NCBI GenBank assembly: GCA_039028695.1
Contig: JBCCHN010000095.1
Location: forward strand, 1 to 19,787
Direction of reading: 5' to 3'
Origin: JANQKX01 sp039028695
Lineage (GTDB): Bacteria; Pseudomonadota; Alphaproteobacteria; Kiloniellales; Kiloniellaceae
DNA: 19,787 nt
Part shown: positions 1-6,265 of the stretch, piece after piece
How the letters are laid out: every line of letters starts with the position of its first letter
How positions within the stretch are numbered: position 1 is the stretch's first letter
The notes under the pieces: model-generated
Databases searched by the model: none
What the model was told of the DNA's origin: nothing
The model's input: the letters and a program-made list of their open reading frames with translations, nothing else
Translations under genes and position numbers: made by a program

Positions 1-419
1 CCGTGGACCAAGACCATGACGTCGTCCTCGGCCATTTTGTCCTCTAATGCGTCCATAAAGGGAGATTTTGAAAGCCGCGCCGCGTGATCGTGATTTTTCA
101 CCAAACCAGGCATGAGGGTCAGGTTGAAAGCCGGCTGTTGGCCACCCGCGTAGCTCAGCGGAAACACGGTCATGTCCAGTTGACCGCGGCTCAACGGCCG
201 ATACTGCTCCCGTGGCTTGAACAGTGATTTTGATGGGAAAATCTTGATTTCAAGATCGACGTTTGCCGCCGCGACCTCGTCGGCGACGATTTGCGCGACG
301 GCGTGGCGAACGTCATTCGTTGACCATTGGTGAGATAAACGGAGTTCGGCGCTCTGCGCAGCTGTTGAAATCAAGGAGGCGCAGGCTGCAGCGATGAGTG
401 ATTTGTATGTAAGTCGCAT
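1..419 (-). CDS. TRAP transporter substrate-binding protein, DctP family (N-terminal part, runs off the left edge)
   Basis: Reading the minus strand from the ATG at 417-419 gives about 139 residues before the window ends; family members are usually about 330 residues. The first 23 residues form a Sec signal peptide (MRLTYKSL, then an Ala/Ser-rich stretch ending AAQSAE). The mature protein opens ELRLSHQWSTND and continues with the TRAP pattern of a Lys/Pro-containing strand (KIFPSKSLFK), a Gln-based helix and a GQLDMTVFPLSYAGG loop, as in DctP/SBP_bac_7 proteins. These periplasmic proteins bind small organic acids and pass them to a DctQM membrane pair, which would lie beyond the left edge. 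It diverges from the GntR gene, the usual position of a transporter controlled by its own FCD-type regulator. The substrate cannot be told from this fragment. Confidence 0.85.
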   Translation of the reverse strand, partial: MRLTYKSLIAAACASLISTAAQSAELRLSHQWSTNDVRHAVAQIVADEVAAANVDLEIKIFPSKSLFKPREQYRPLSRGQLDMTVFPLSYAGGQQPAFNLTLMPGLVKNHDHAARLSKSPFMDALEDKMAEDDVMVLVH

Positions 420-435
420 GACTGGGTTCCTATGT

Positions 436-470
436 GAGTGCATATAAGATTTATATGTATACACATAGGA
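436..470. promoter_or_regulatory. Candidate GntR/FadR-type operator between dctP and gntR
   Basis: The short divergent spacer is AT-rich and holds the perfect 8-base palindrome TGTATACA at 456-463 within TATGTATACACATA. FadR/FCD-type GntR proteins typically bind a GT-N2-AC core, and GTATAC at 457-462 fits. An AGGA at 467-470 lies 9 bases before an alternative gntR start at 480. The site would let the regulator control both the transporter and itself. The palindrome is seen; the binding is inferred. Confidence 0.45.
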
Positions 471-551
471 AATATATTGATGCAAGAAAATTCTTTGCGT
501 ATTGTGATGGTGAGAAGAATTCACAAATTCGTCGAAGCTGAAGGGTTTGAA

Positions 552-1193
552 ATGGCGCGCGTTGCGGACCAATTGATTCAAGTGCTGAAACACGAGATCC
601 ACACAGGAATTCTCAATCCAGGTGACCAGCTTGAAGAGGCTGCCTTGGCCGAACGCTTTAAGGTGTCCCGAACCCCGGTGCGTGAAGCGGTTCGATCGCT
701 GGTCGACACCGGGTTGCTGGAAACGCGCTCGCGTAAGGGCGCATTCGTTCGAGTGCTTTCAACTCGCGAATTGATCGACCTTTTTGAAGTATCGGCCGAA
801 TTGGAGGGGCTTGCGTGCCGCCTTGCCTCCGACCGCTTGGTCGACGAATCCGCGGGCGCCATCCAAGAGGGTTTGCAGGCCTGTGTGATAGCCGCCGAAA
901 ACGAGGATGCCCGCACATACGCCGCCGCAAATCTTCAATTTCATAGCGCGATCCATGCGGCATCAAAAAACGCCTGGCTTATTGCGCAGCTGGGCCAGAT
1001 CGAGATCCGTATCAATCCTTATCGGTCGATGCCTTACAAGATCAGGGGACGCCTGCCAAAGTCCGTCGAGGAGCATCGAGAGATCATGCTTGCCATCTTT
1101 GACGGGGACGGCGAACAAGCCGCGCAGCTCATGCGCGACCACATGATGCTTCAGGGCAAACGCGTTCCATTACTTCTGCAGAACGCCGCCTGA
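552..1193 (+). CDS. GntR family transcriptional regulator, FadR subfamily with FCD ligand-binding domain
   Basis: About 213 residues from the ATG at 552. This start has GAAGGG six bases upstream and places the winged-helix domain at residue 5, as usual. Starts at 480 (ATG) and 438 (GTG) are in frame and would add 24 or 38 unconserved residues. Residues 5-70 form the DNA-binding domain, with the recognition-helix pattern FKVSRTPVREAVRSL and a GLLETRSRKGAFV wing. Residues 74-205 are an all-helical FCD domain. N127, H131, H175 and H197 sit where FCD proteins bind a metal that helps hold carboxylate ligands. The protein probably represses the divergent TRAP gene until a carboxylate substrate is present. 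Family assignment is firm; target and ligand are inferred. Confidence 0.88.
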   Translation: MARVADQLIQVLKHEIHTGILNPGDQLEEAALAERFKVSRTPVREAVRSLVDTGLLETRSRKGAFVRVLSTRELIDLFEVSAELEGLACRLASDRLVDESAGAIQEGLQACVIAAENEDARTYAAANLQFHSAIHAASKNAWLIAQLGQIEIRINPYRSMPYKIRGRLPKSVEEHREIMLAIFDGDGEQAAQLMRDHMMLQGKRVPLLLQNAA

Positions 1194-1502
1194 ATGATCT
1201 CTTACCGACTTTATTGGTCGTGATCTTGCCAATTCATAAAATTGGTAAATGTCTTAAACGCCTCTGACCACTGGGGCTCTTTGGTCGTGGTCGGTGTCCG
1301 ATCCGTGAGGGCGCTTCGGCCAATTTGACTTCTGCTGATTTGAGAAGAGGTCCGGCTTCGGGCCTAAACTTGCCGAAGCCGCTTTGCTCTTAGCTTTCAA
1401 CTTTCAGGGTGATATCGGTCATTCATCGGTGCGACGAGAATCCATGTTCTAAATTAAATGAGGACCGGGTCCTTTGCTGCCAAGCTAGTCATCCTTATTC
1501 AC
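1194..1502. other. Intergenic stretch after gntR with a GC-rich hairpin
   Basis: No convincing coding sequence here. It holds a weak CCAATT/AATTGG hairpin at 1229-1245, a stronger hairpin at 1353-1381 (listed separately) and the interrupted palindrome AGGACC-G-GGTCCT at 1461-1473. The last could be a regulator site but has no obvious gene to serve. Confidence 0.4.
1353..1381 (+). terminator. Hairpin, possible terminator downstream of gntR
   Basis: CGGCTTCGG at 1353-1361 pairs perfectly with CCGAAGCCG at 1373-1381 across an 11-base loop. The downstream sequence is pyrimidine-rich (CTTTGCTCTT) but lacks a clean T tract, and the hairpin lies 160 bases after the gntR stop. A role as terminator is therefore only plausible. 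Confidence 0.3.
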
Positions 1503-1851
1503 TTAGGAGCGCTGAGTAACGCTAAGGCAGCCGCAACCGATACAGTCAGAGAGCTTGTCGCACAGCGCCAGGAGATGAACTAATCGGGCATCAAGGTTGT
1601 CTCGCCAAGCGGAAGCAACCAGGCTCCAATCCTGGACTGAAACCTGTTTTTCCTGCGGCAGATGGCTGAATGCCTCCAAGATTTCTTTGCGAGTCAGTCC
1701 CGCTCTTTGTGCCACTTGAATGTTCGTAATTCGTCGATAGACGCGATGGTTGGAGCGAGACCGGTTTGGGGAAAGCGGCCTTCTTTGGCACGGCTAGTCC
1801 AGGCCCAGCAACCCGCGCAATCGCGGAAGTATCAACGACACTCGGTCGTGC
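1503..1851 (-). pseudogene. soxR: Decayed soxR-like gene (redox-sensing MerR family regulator)
   Basis: An open frame from 1793 down to 1503 carries a SoxR body: SNHRVYRR (cf. GNQRRY), NIQVAQRAGL, EAFSHLP, DWSLVASAWRDNLDARL and the [2Fe-2S] segment DCIGCGCLS. This frame is blocked upstream by a TAG at 1794-1796. The expected SoxR N-terminus seems to continue in another frame (TSAIARVAG, then GLAVP, near 1800-1845), so there is a frameshift plus a loss of about ten codons where the FYEAKG segment should be. Three cluster cysteines remain (CxxCxC). The fourth, usually five to six residues later, is missing because the frame ends after SVTQRS. Intact SoxR proteins are about 150 residues and activate oxidative or redox-cycling-drug responses. 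This copy should not work. The identity rests mainly on the CIGCGC segment and the helix before it. Confidence 0.68.
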
Positions 1852-2246
1852 GAAAGTACGGGTGCTGCCATCAGGGGGTATGACTGGGCCCATAGTCTGG
1901 CCAGTGTTAGCGGCCAAAGACCTGTTATCAACCTTTTGTTCCGGGCATCTCAGAGCCGATGGCTTTTTGGAGGTTCTCCACCCTTGCATTCTCGGACACA
2001 GTATGGACATAGAAAATCGGCTTAGCGGTTTGGCGCCAAGCCATTGTTTTTTGTTGCGGGCGAGTGCAACCAACTTTATTTGCTCTTGATGGCTGGCAGT
2101 TTTACAAGAGTCAGCAATCTACCGAGAAAAATCCGCATTGCCTGCGAAACTGTCCGTTAGACAGGCACTTCCTTGTCTTCCGCTTTTGCTTCCAAGCGGA
2201 AGTAAACATACCTCTTGTCCTTTTTGAACCCCATAGGGATTGTTGA
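1852..2246. other. Gene-poor stretch, no recognised gene
   Basis: Only short open frames occur. A 38-codon minus-strand frame between about 2043 and 1930 (MAWRQTAKPIFYVHTVSENA and on) has a natural-looking composition and could be a remnant of a larger gene, but I do not recognise it. The stretch also contains a 9-bp inverted repeat, listed separately. Confidence 0.3.
2177..2202. repeat. 9-bp perfect inverted repeat (hairpin)
   Basis: CTTCCGCTT at 2177-2185 pairs with AAGCGGAAG at 2194-2202 over an 8-base loop. There is no T tract on either side and no adjacent intact gene, so no function is assigned. Confidence 0.35.
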
Positions 2247-2420
2247 CTAGCCGTTCACCTTGACCAGCGTCCACGAGCATATTTGCGATTTTAATTCCCG
2301 AGTTCCATAGATTCTCAGGGCATTGTCAGATCGAAGGATATCGCCGAGTCCTTTTTGTTGCAGATCCCGATTAGAGAGCTGCAAAGTAGGACGTTGCCAG
2401 AAAAAATTCGGCAATAAGGG
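2247..2420 (-). pseudogene. Possible C-terminal remnant of an amidohydrolase-family enzyme
   Basis: A 57-codon minus-strand frame between stops at 2421-2423 and 2247-2249 contains LQQKGLGDILRSDNALRIYG. This resembles the closing helix of metal-dependent amidohydrolases, which often end with a pattern like KIL-x-NA-RL-YG. There is no start codon with a ribosome-binding site and nothing upstream to supply the catalytic barrel, so at best it is a relic. Similarity is by eye to a short motif, hence the low confidence. Confidence 0.25.
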
Positions 2421-2479
2421 CTAGAAGTATAAGGCAGTGCGCGTTATCAGCTGGTCACATTTATCTAGTCTGACAGGGG

Positions 2480-3043
2480 CTACCCTGCTGGCTGGCAAAA
2501 AGGGTCGCTATGGTCAACAAGGATCAGTTCATCGGCTGGAAAGCCCAGATCACGCGCCCTTGCGACCAATTGGTTCCTCGTTGCGATTGGCAAATCTGGT
2601 TGCCGCGCTAAGATCCAGAGATAATTCCGGGACGGTCCGGCTACAGCGGCAAAGCTGTAGTTCTCTTGGTCAAGTTCGAACACGTTGTAAGCGCCTGAAA
2701 ATGGCCAAAAAAATGTCACAGATAGGCTACCGACAGACCTATCGCCTTGGAAACGAGCGATACCTTCGGCCTCGTCCCATTCGCAGGCTTCGCGATTGAA
2801 GCCTTTGTTAAGGACGCTCACCGAACCGTCATCTCTTATCTGATATGTTGCTGTTACGTTTGTCAGTCCCCGCTCGAAGCTATGGTCTAGCCGCATTATT
2901 TCATACCAATCACCACCGTAGCGATTGATATCAAAAGGCGTCACCGGCTCGACCCCGTCGGTTTGACCTGAGCATCCCGCCATCACTGCCAACAACAAAA
3001 ATCCAAAAGTTGCTCTAGAAATCATAGCTGCCATGGTTTTCAA
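2480..3043 (-). CDS. blc: Outer-membrane lipoprotein lipocalin, Blc family
   Basis: Codes for 187 residues from a TTG at 3043, with GGGA eight bases upstream; in-frame ATGs at 3034 and 3025 are alternatives with poorer spacing. Residues 8-24 are a lipoprotein signal ending in the lipobox VMAGC. Cys24 would be lipidated, and Ser at +2 favours outer-membrane sorting. The lipocalin signature follows at residues 42-49 (YGGDWYEI, with the invariant G-x-W), then the expected strands (TNVTATYQI, VSVLNKGFN, GSLSVTFFWPF, YNVFELD, YLWILARQP) and a C-terminal helix. Cys86 and Cys184 could form the disulphide seen in Blc proteins. Bacterial Blc binds lysophospholipids or fatty acids and is linked to envelope stress and membrane repair. 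The gene stands alone here, with the fatty acid desaturase about 1.8 kb away as the only other lipid gene. Confidence 0.9.
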   Translation of the reverse strand: MKTMAAMISRATFGFLLLAVMAGCSGQTDGVEPVTPFDINRYGGDWYEIMRLDHSFERGLTNVTATYQIRDDGSVSVLNKGFNREACEWDEAEGIARFQGDRSVGSLSVTFFWPFSGAYNVFELDQENYSFAAVAGPSRNYLWILARQPDLPIATRNQLVARARDLGFPADELILVDHSDPFCQPAG

Positions 3044-3358
3044 TCAAACGATCCCGGATTTTTATCTTCGAACATTCATGAACACGAAACAAGCCAGCTA
3101 GTGCCGGGACTCAATGGGCGATCTGGCCTATTCCAAATCGGATCGCCCAATATTGTACGATTCTGGCTAGAATCACACGTCGGGCAGCCGTTTTAGCGCA
3201 GGCTGTTATTCCCCCTGAGCCGGACACAAGTTTGAGGCGGTCCCATAGGAAAGAAATGACCCGAAGCGGGCATCTGGCTTTGCTGCATATCGCTAGTTTG
3301 GAGATGCATCCTTCTGTCTAACGAGGAAACCTGAAGGCCTGCTGACAGGCTAATCCAC
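3044..3358. other. Intergenic region upstream of the lipocalin gene
   Basis: No supported gene. It should hold the lipocalin promoter on the minus strand, but no clear -35/-10 pair was found. An 8-base inverted repeat, GGGCGATC at 3116-3123 and GATCGCCC at 3141-3148, is about 75-100 bases upstream of the lipocalin start. It could be an operator; with a 17-base spacer this is weak. Confidence 0.3.
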
Positions 3359-3640
3359 TTATGGCCCTGGCGAGTACCCAATGGGCGAAGTGTAGGAACC
3401 TTCTTGGGTCGTCTTGGGGTCGCTCGCTTTACATCTAAACGTCAAACCCGATTGCGTCACAGGCGATCCAACGCGGGATCGGTATCTCGATAATCCTGGC
3501 ATAACAGAAGGCCGGCTGAGAGGCATCAAAATCGGCATCGGTCCAGACAGTGTTTAGCTCGGACCCACCGATGGTACTTGCCCAGGCTGTAGAAGCCCCG
3601 TCCACCGTGTTGTCCACAGGGTCCAATTTTGCCGTCGGAG
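3359..3640 (-). pseudogene. C-terminal remnant of a DUF3604 family protein
   Basis: Two minus-strand frames together spell the end of a DUF3604 protein. From about 3640 to 3435 one reads AKLDPVDNTVD, a STIGGSELNTVWTDADFD segment, then a YARIIEIPIPRW stretch ending ACDAIGF before a stop at 3435. In a second frame, roughly 3407 to 3359, one reads PKTTQEGSYTSPIGYS and then a TAA. Family members end with the same order: NTVD, TIGASEL, VWTDPDFD, YYVRVLEIPTPRW, DA, then TQERAYTSPIWY. A frameshift between the two blocks breaks the gene, and the roughly 500 upstream codons are absent, replaced by the LysR gene at 3705. DUF3604 proteins are large, usually exported, and of unknown function. The remnant is inactive. 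Confidence 0.72.
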
Positions 3641-3704
3641 TGAGCAGCGACCACCAACCAATCGAGCCGACGCGAAAGCTTGACCTTCAAGCCCCGAGAG
3701 GCCG

Positions 3705-4676
3705 TCACTTACTCGTCGTGGGTGAAGCGATAGGCATCGGCCGGGTCAAGGGTGACGCCAAAGGCGCGATGATCGAGGCGAGACATTGTTGAATAAACCA
3801 AGTCCTGAAAACCTTCACAATAGATCTCGTGGCGCTCCTCTGCGGGATTGTCAGGCAATAGGGTTGTGCGAGGCTTACTGGCTTTTCGATGGGCTGGACC
3901 AGCAAGCCTTCATTGATGGGCCCCGTCGCAAAAAAACCCTGACACAGGACGATACCCAAACCGTTGATAGCCAAGTCGATGGCCGCTTTGGATGAATTGG
4001 CGCTCATACCACCGTCGATCTGTTTTTCTGGAAGCACAGAAGCCGCCTCAAACCAACTGCGCCAGGTTGGAAAAGTAGCAGCGGAAGGTCCCCAATCCGT
4101 ATGAATCAAGGGCGCATTCAATAATTGCTCTGCGGTCTCGAAGGGTCCATAGCGCGCTAGGAAAGCAGGTGAGCAGGCGGGAACGGCGCAGTCGGTCGCG
4201 ATCTCCTCGGTCGAATGGTCGAGATAGTGAAAGCGACCGTAGGTCATTCTCACATCAATTGAATCTCGCTCGAAGGCAACCGGGTCTTCTTCACCGCGGA
4301 TCGAAATATTGCCAGGACCATGGTCAAGGATGAACTCGGGTATCCGCGTCGACAACCAACCCGTTGCAACGGACGGCGGCACTGAAACGGTCATACTTGG
4401 CCGACCACCGCCTCCTGTAAGCTGACCCGATACGCTTCGCAGTTCATCAAAAATGATGCTCAGGCGCGGCAAGACTTCGCGTCCCGCCTCTGTTGGTGTG
4501 ATCCCGCGGTTGATTCGGTGAAACAGCTTGCGGCCCACCTGATCCTCCAAGCCACGGATCAACTGGCTCACCGCGGCCGGCGAGACCGAGAGCGCTTCGG
4601 CGGCAGCCGCGAAACTTCCCAAACGCGCAGCGGCTTCGAGGGCTTGCAAGCCCTTAAGGGATAAGGAGTGGGGCAC
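3705..4676 (-). CDS. LysR family transcriptional regulator, GcvA-like
   Basis: Codes for 323 residues from a GTG at 4676; a GGA lies about eight bases upstream and no in-frame ATG is better placed. The N-terminal winged helix-turn-helix reads LKGLQALEAAARLGSFAAAA, SVSPAAVSQLIRGLE and GRKLFHRINRGITPTEAG, the GcvA subgroup form. Residues 95-300 are the periplasmic-binding-protein-like effector domain, with DSIDVRMTYGRF and GLGIVLCQ motifs typical of GcvA/AmpR-type regulators. The last 20 or so residues after FRTWFIQQ are Pro/Ala/Ser-rich (ASIIAPLASPLTRPMPIASP) and unlike the family. They may be read-through past a lost stop at the junction with the DUF3604 relic. The gene diverges from the fatty acid desaturase over an AT-rich spacer, so the desaturase is its likely target. 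The effector is unknown. Confidence 0.87.
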   Translation of the reverse strand: MPHSLSLKGLQALEAAARLGSFAAAAEALSVSPAAVSQLIRGLEDQVGRKLFHRINRGITPTEAGREVLPRLSIIFDELRSVSGQLTGGGGRPSMTVSVPPSVATGWLSTRIPEFILDHGPGNISIRGEEDPVAFERDSIDVRMTYGRFHYLDHSTEEIATDCAVPACSPAFLARYGPFETAEQLLNAPLIHTDWGPSAATFPTWRSWFEAASVLPEKQIDGGMSANSSKAAIDLAINGLGIVLCQGFFATGPINEGLLVQPIEKPVSLAQPYCLTIPQRSATRSIVKVFRTWFIQQCLASIIAPLASPLTRPMPIASPTTSK

Positions 4677-4799
4677 GGTGACAGTCCAATAGAAAAGTTA
4701 ATCTTATTAAGAAATCAGAAAAAGTTGTTTTTATAAAGAAAAAATTTTTGATAAGCGTTTTTAGAAACCCGTCGCAAAGCGCTTATGGAGAATCTTTCA
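4677..4799. promoter_or_regulatory. Divergent lysR/desaturase promoter region
   Basis: The spacer is much more AT-rich than the genes on either side and contains A and T tracts. TCTTA-T-TAAGA at 4702-4712 is an 11-base near-palindrome placed next to the lysR start, where LysR proteins often bind to control themselves and the divergent gene. GGAGAA at 4787-4792 is the ribosome-binding site that decides the desaturase start at 4800. Confidence 0.4.
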
Positions 4800-5693
4800 A
4801 TGGATCATCGCACCGTCATCCGATCATTGTCGGCGGAACAGCGCGCTCATCTCGTTCGGAAATCTGATCGGCAGGGATTGGCTCATTTGGCAGGGCATTG
4901 GGGTTTCATCCTGCTTTTCGGCGCATTGATTGTCGCACAGGTACCCTATTGGCCGCTGCTGTTGCTCCCGCAAGGGCTGCTTATCGTTTTTCTATTCACG
5001 CTTTTGCACGAAACTTCCCATCGCACGGCTTTCGAGAAAGTATGGCTCAACAAAATGGTTGCCCGCATTTGCGGAATGCTCATCGTGCTGCCCCCGGAAT
5101 GGTTCCGCTATTTTCACTTCGAGCACCATCGGCACACACAAGACCCTGAAAGAGACCCGGAACTTCGGGAAGCGAAGCCCGAGACACTGTTGGGGTTCCT
5201 TGTGCACATTTCGGGTCTGCCAGTATGGCGATACCAGGTTCTGACACTGCTTCGAAACACCTTCGGACATTGCGATGATGCTTTTGTTCCGAGATCAGGG
5301 CGGGTCACGGTTCGCAAGGAGGCCCAGATTATGATCCTTCTCTATAGCCTGATCGGATTGATGTCCGTGGCGTTCGGCTCTGCGGCTTTGATCTATGCCT
5401 GGGTGCTGCCGGCGCTTCTTGGACAGCCCTTCTTGCGACTCTATTTGATGGCCGAGCATGGCGGCTGCCCACAGGAATCGAATATGTTTGAGAATAGCCG
5501 GACAACCTTCACTAACTGGGTCATTCGTAAGATCGCTTGGAACATGCCCTTTCACGCCGAACATCACGCCTTTCCGGCGGTCCCGTTCTACCGACTACCC
5601 AATCTCCACCAACTAACACGCCCACATCTGCAAAAAACTGAGAACGGCTATGTCCGATTCCATCGAGAGTACGTAGCGGAATTGATGCAGTGA
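4800..5693 (+). CDS. Fatty acid desaturase family membrane di-iron enzyme
   Basis: Codes for 297 residues from the ATG at 4800. GGAGAA lies seven bases upstream, whereas an ATG at 4785 is in frame but lacks a site and would overlap it. Histidine boxes for the di-iron centre are intact: HETSH (70-74), HFEHHRHTQDP (106-116), the extra AEHGG (219-223) and HAEHH (252-256). Hydrophobic segments near residues 33-72, 88-100 and 176-213 fit the usual four-helix membrane core with the boxes on the cytoplasmic face. Length and the last box are typical of the FA_desaturase superfamily, which introduces double bonds or hydroxylates lipid-like substrates using O2. The exact substrate (acyl chain, carotenoid or other) cannot be read from the sequence. 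It diverges from a LysR regulator, which probably controls it; an electron donor gene is not present nearby. Confidence 0.88.
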   Translation: MDHRTVIRSLSAEQRAHLVRKSDRQGLAHLAGHWGFILLFGALIVAQVPYWPLLLLPQGLLIVFLFTLLHETSHRTAFEKVWLNKMVARICGMLIVLPPEWFRYFHFEHHRHTQDPERDPELREAKPETLLGFLVHISGLPVWRYQVLTLLRNTFGHCDDAFVPRSGRVTVRKEAQIMILLYSLIGLMSVAFGSAALIYAWVLPALLGQPFLRLYLMAEHGGCPQESNMFENSRTTFTNWVIRKIAWNMPFHAEHHAFPAVPFYRLPNLHQLTRPHLQKTENGYVRFHREYVAELMQ

Positions 5694-5881
5694 GTGACTA
5701 AGCCAGAGCAGCCTCAGAATATCCACGGGTATTTTCGTGGCAATAAGTGCCATCGCGGCCCAGACGTGTTTCGTGTCTGAAAATCCCCAGTAAGCGGGTC
5801 TGTCCAATACAATTACCGAGAGCCATAAGCTGGAAAGCCTCTTTTCGCGCTTTACAGGCATTCTATTGGCGATTCTGGTGG
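5694..5881. other. Spacer between the desaturase and the IS remnant
   Basis: Short frames only; no gene or clear terminator recognised. Confidence 0.3.
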
Positions 5882-6175
5882 TGTCGGCTAATGCGAACTG
5901 GTCTTGGTTTTCCTGAGAGGCAGTTCGACGATGCCGCCGGCGTAGCTACTTACGAAAAACCGGTCGGCCCTTCTGGTCCGCAGCGTGAACCTGAAACACC
6001 GATTTTGCCAGATCCAATCCGGCTGCCGTAATATTGGTCATGGACCTCTCCTCCTTCTGGATTGTTCAAAACGCTCCAGTTTGGCTCATCGCGAAGCCGT
6101 GAGGGGCGTCCATACCATCAGTCTAATGCGGCCCGGTTTCAAAGAAAACGGAGACCAGTTCGCATAAGCCTGACA
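5882..6175 (-). mobile_element. Internally deleted IS110/IS1111-type insertion element with both inverted repeats
   Basis: The ends are imperfect inverted repeats of about 32 bases, 5882-5912 and 6144-6175. They share a perfect 14-base core, ATGCGAACTGGTCT at 5891-5904 and its complement at 6152-6165, and both begin TGTC. Between them, on the minus strand, is the start of an IS110-family transposase (6041 to 5946). A 100-130 base lead region precedes that start. Most of the transposase is gone, leaving an element of about 294 bases. Classical IS110 members lack terminal repeats, but the IS1111 subgroup has subterminal ones, so I favour that subgroup. Confidence 0.6.
5946..6041 (-). pseudogene. 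IS110-family transposase, N-terminal 31 codons
   Basis: ATG at 6039-6041 is preceded by GGAGGAGAGG, a strong ribosome-binding site. The product opens MTNITAAGLDLAKSVFQVHA, the standard start of IS110/IS1111 DEDD transposases, including the first catalytic Asp in GLDLAK. It then runs through DQKGRPVFRK to TAG at 5946-5948. Intact relatives continue KQLRR; here the codon after Lys is TAG and the following frame reads LRRRH, so a CAG-to-TAG change is likely. After some 15 more codons the similarity ends at the deletion. Non-functional. Confidence 0.75.
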
Positions 6176-6265
6176 GTGCCTTCTTGTTTAACGTCTATGC
6201 TTGGTGCGGCTCCAACGCTTGTGTAAGCTACAACATCAAATCGAAAAGTCTTGACTTGAGGCCCC

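Noticed and set aside
2177..2202. Rho-independent terminator
   Set aside because: The 9-base stem is good but no T tract follows on either strand and no intact gene ends nearby.
2437..2799. 120-codon plus-strand frame over the lipocalin gene
   Set aside because: Opposite strand of a well supported lipocalin; composition Arg/Ser-rich as expected of a shadow.
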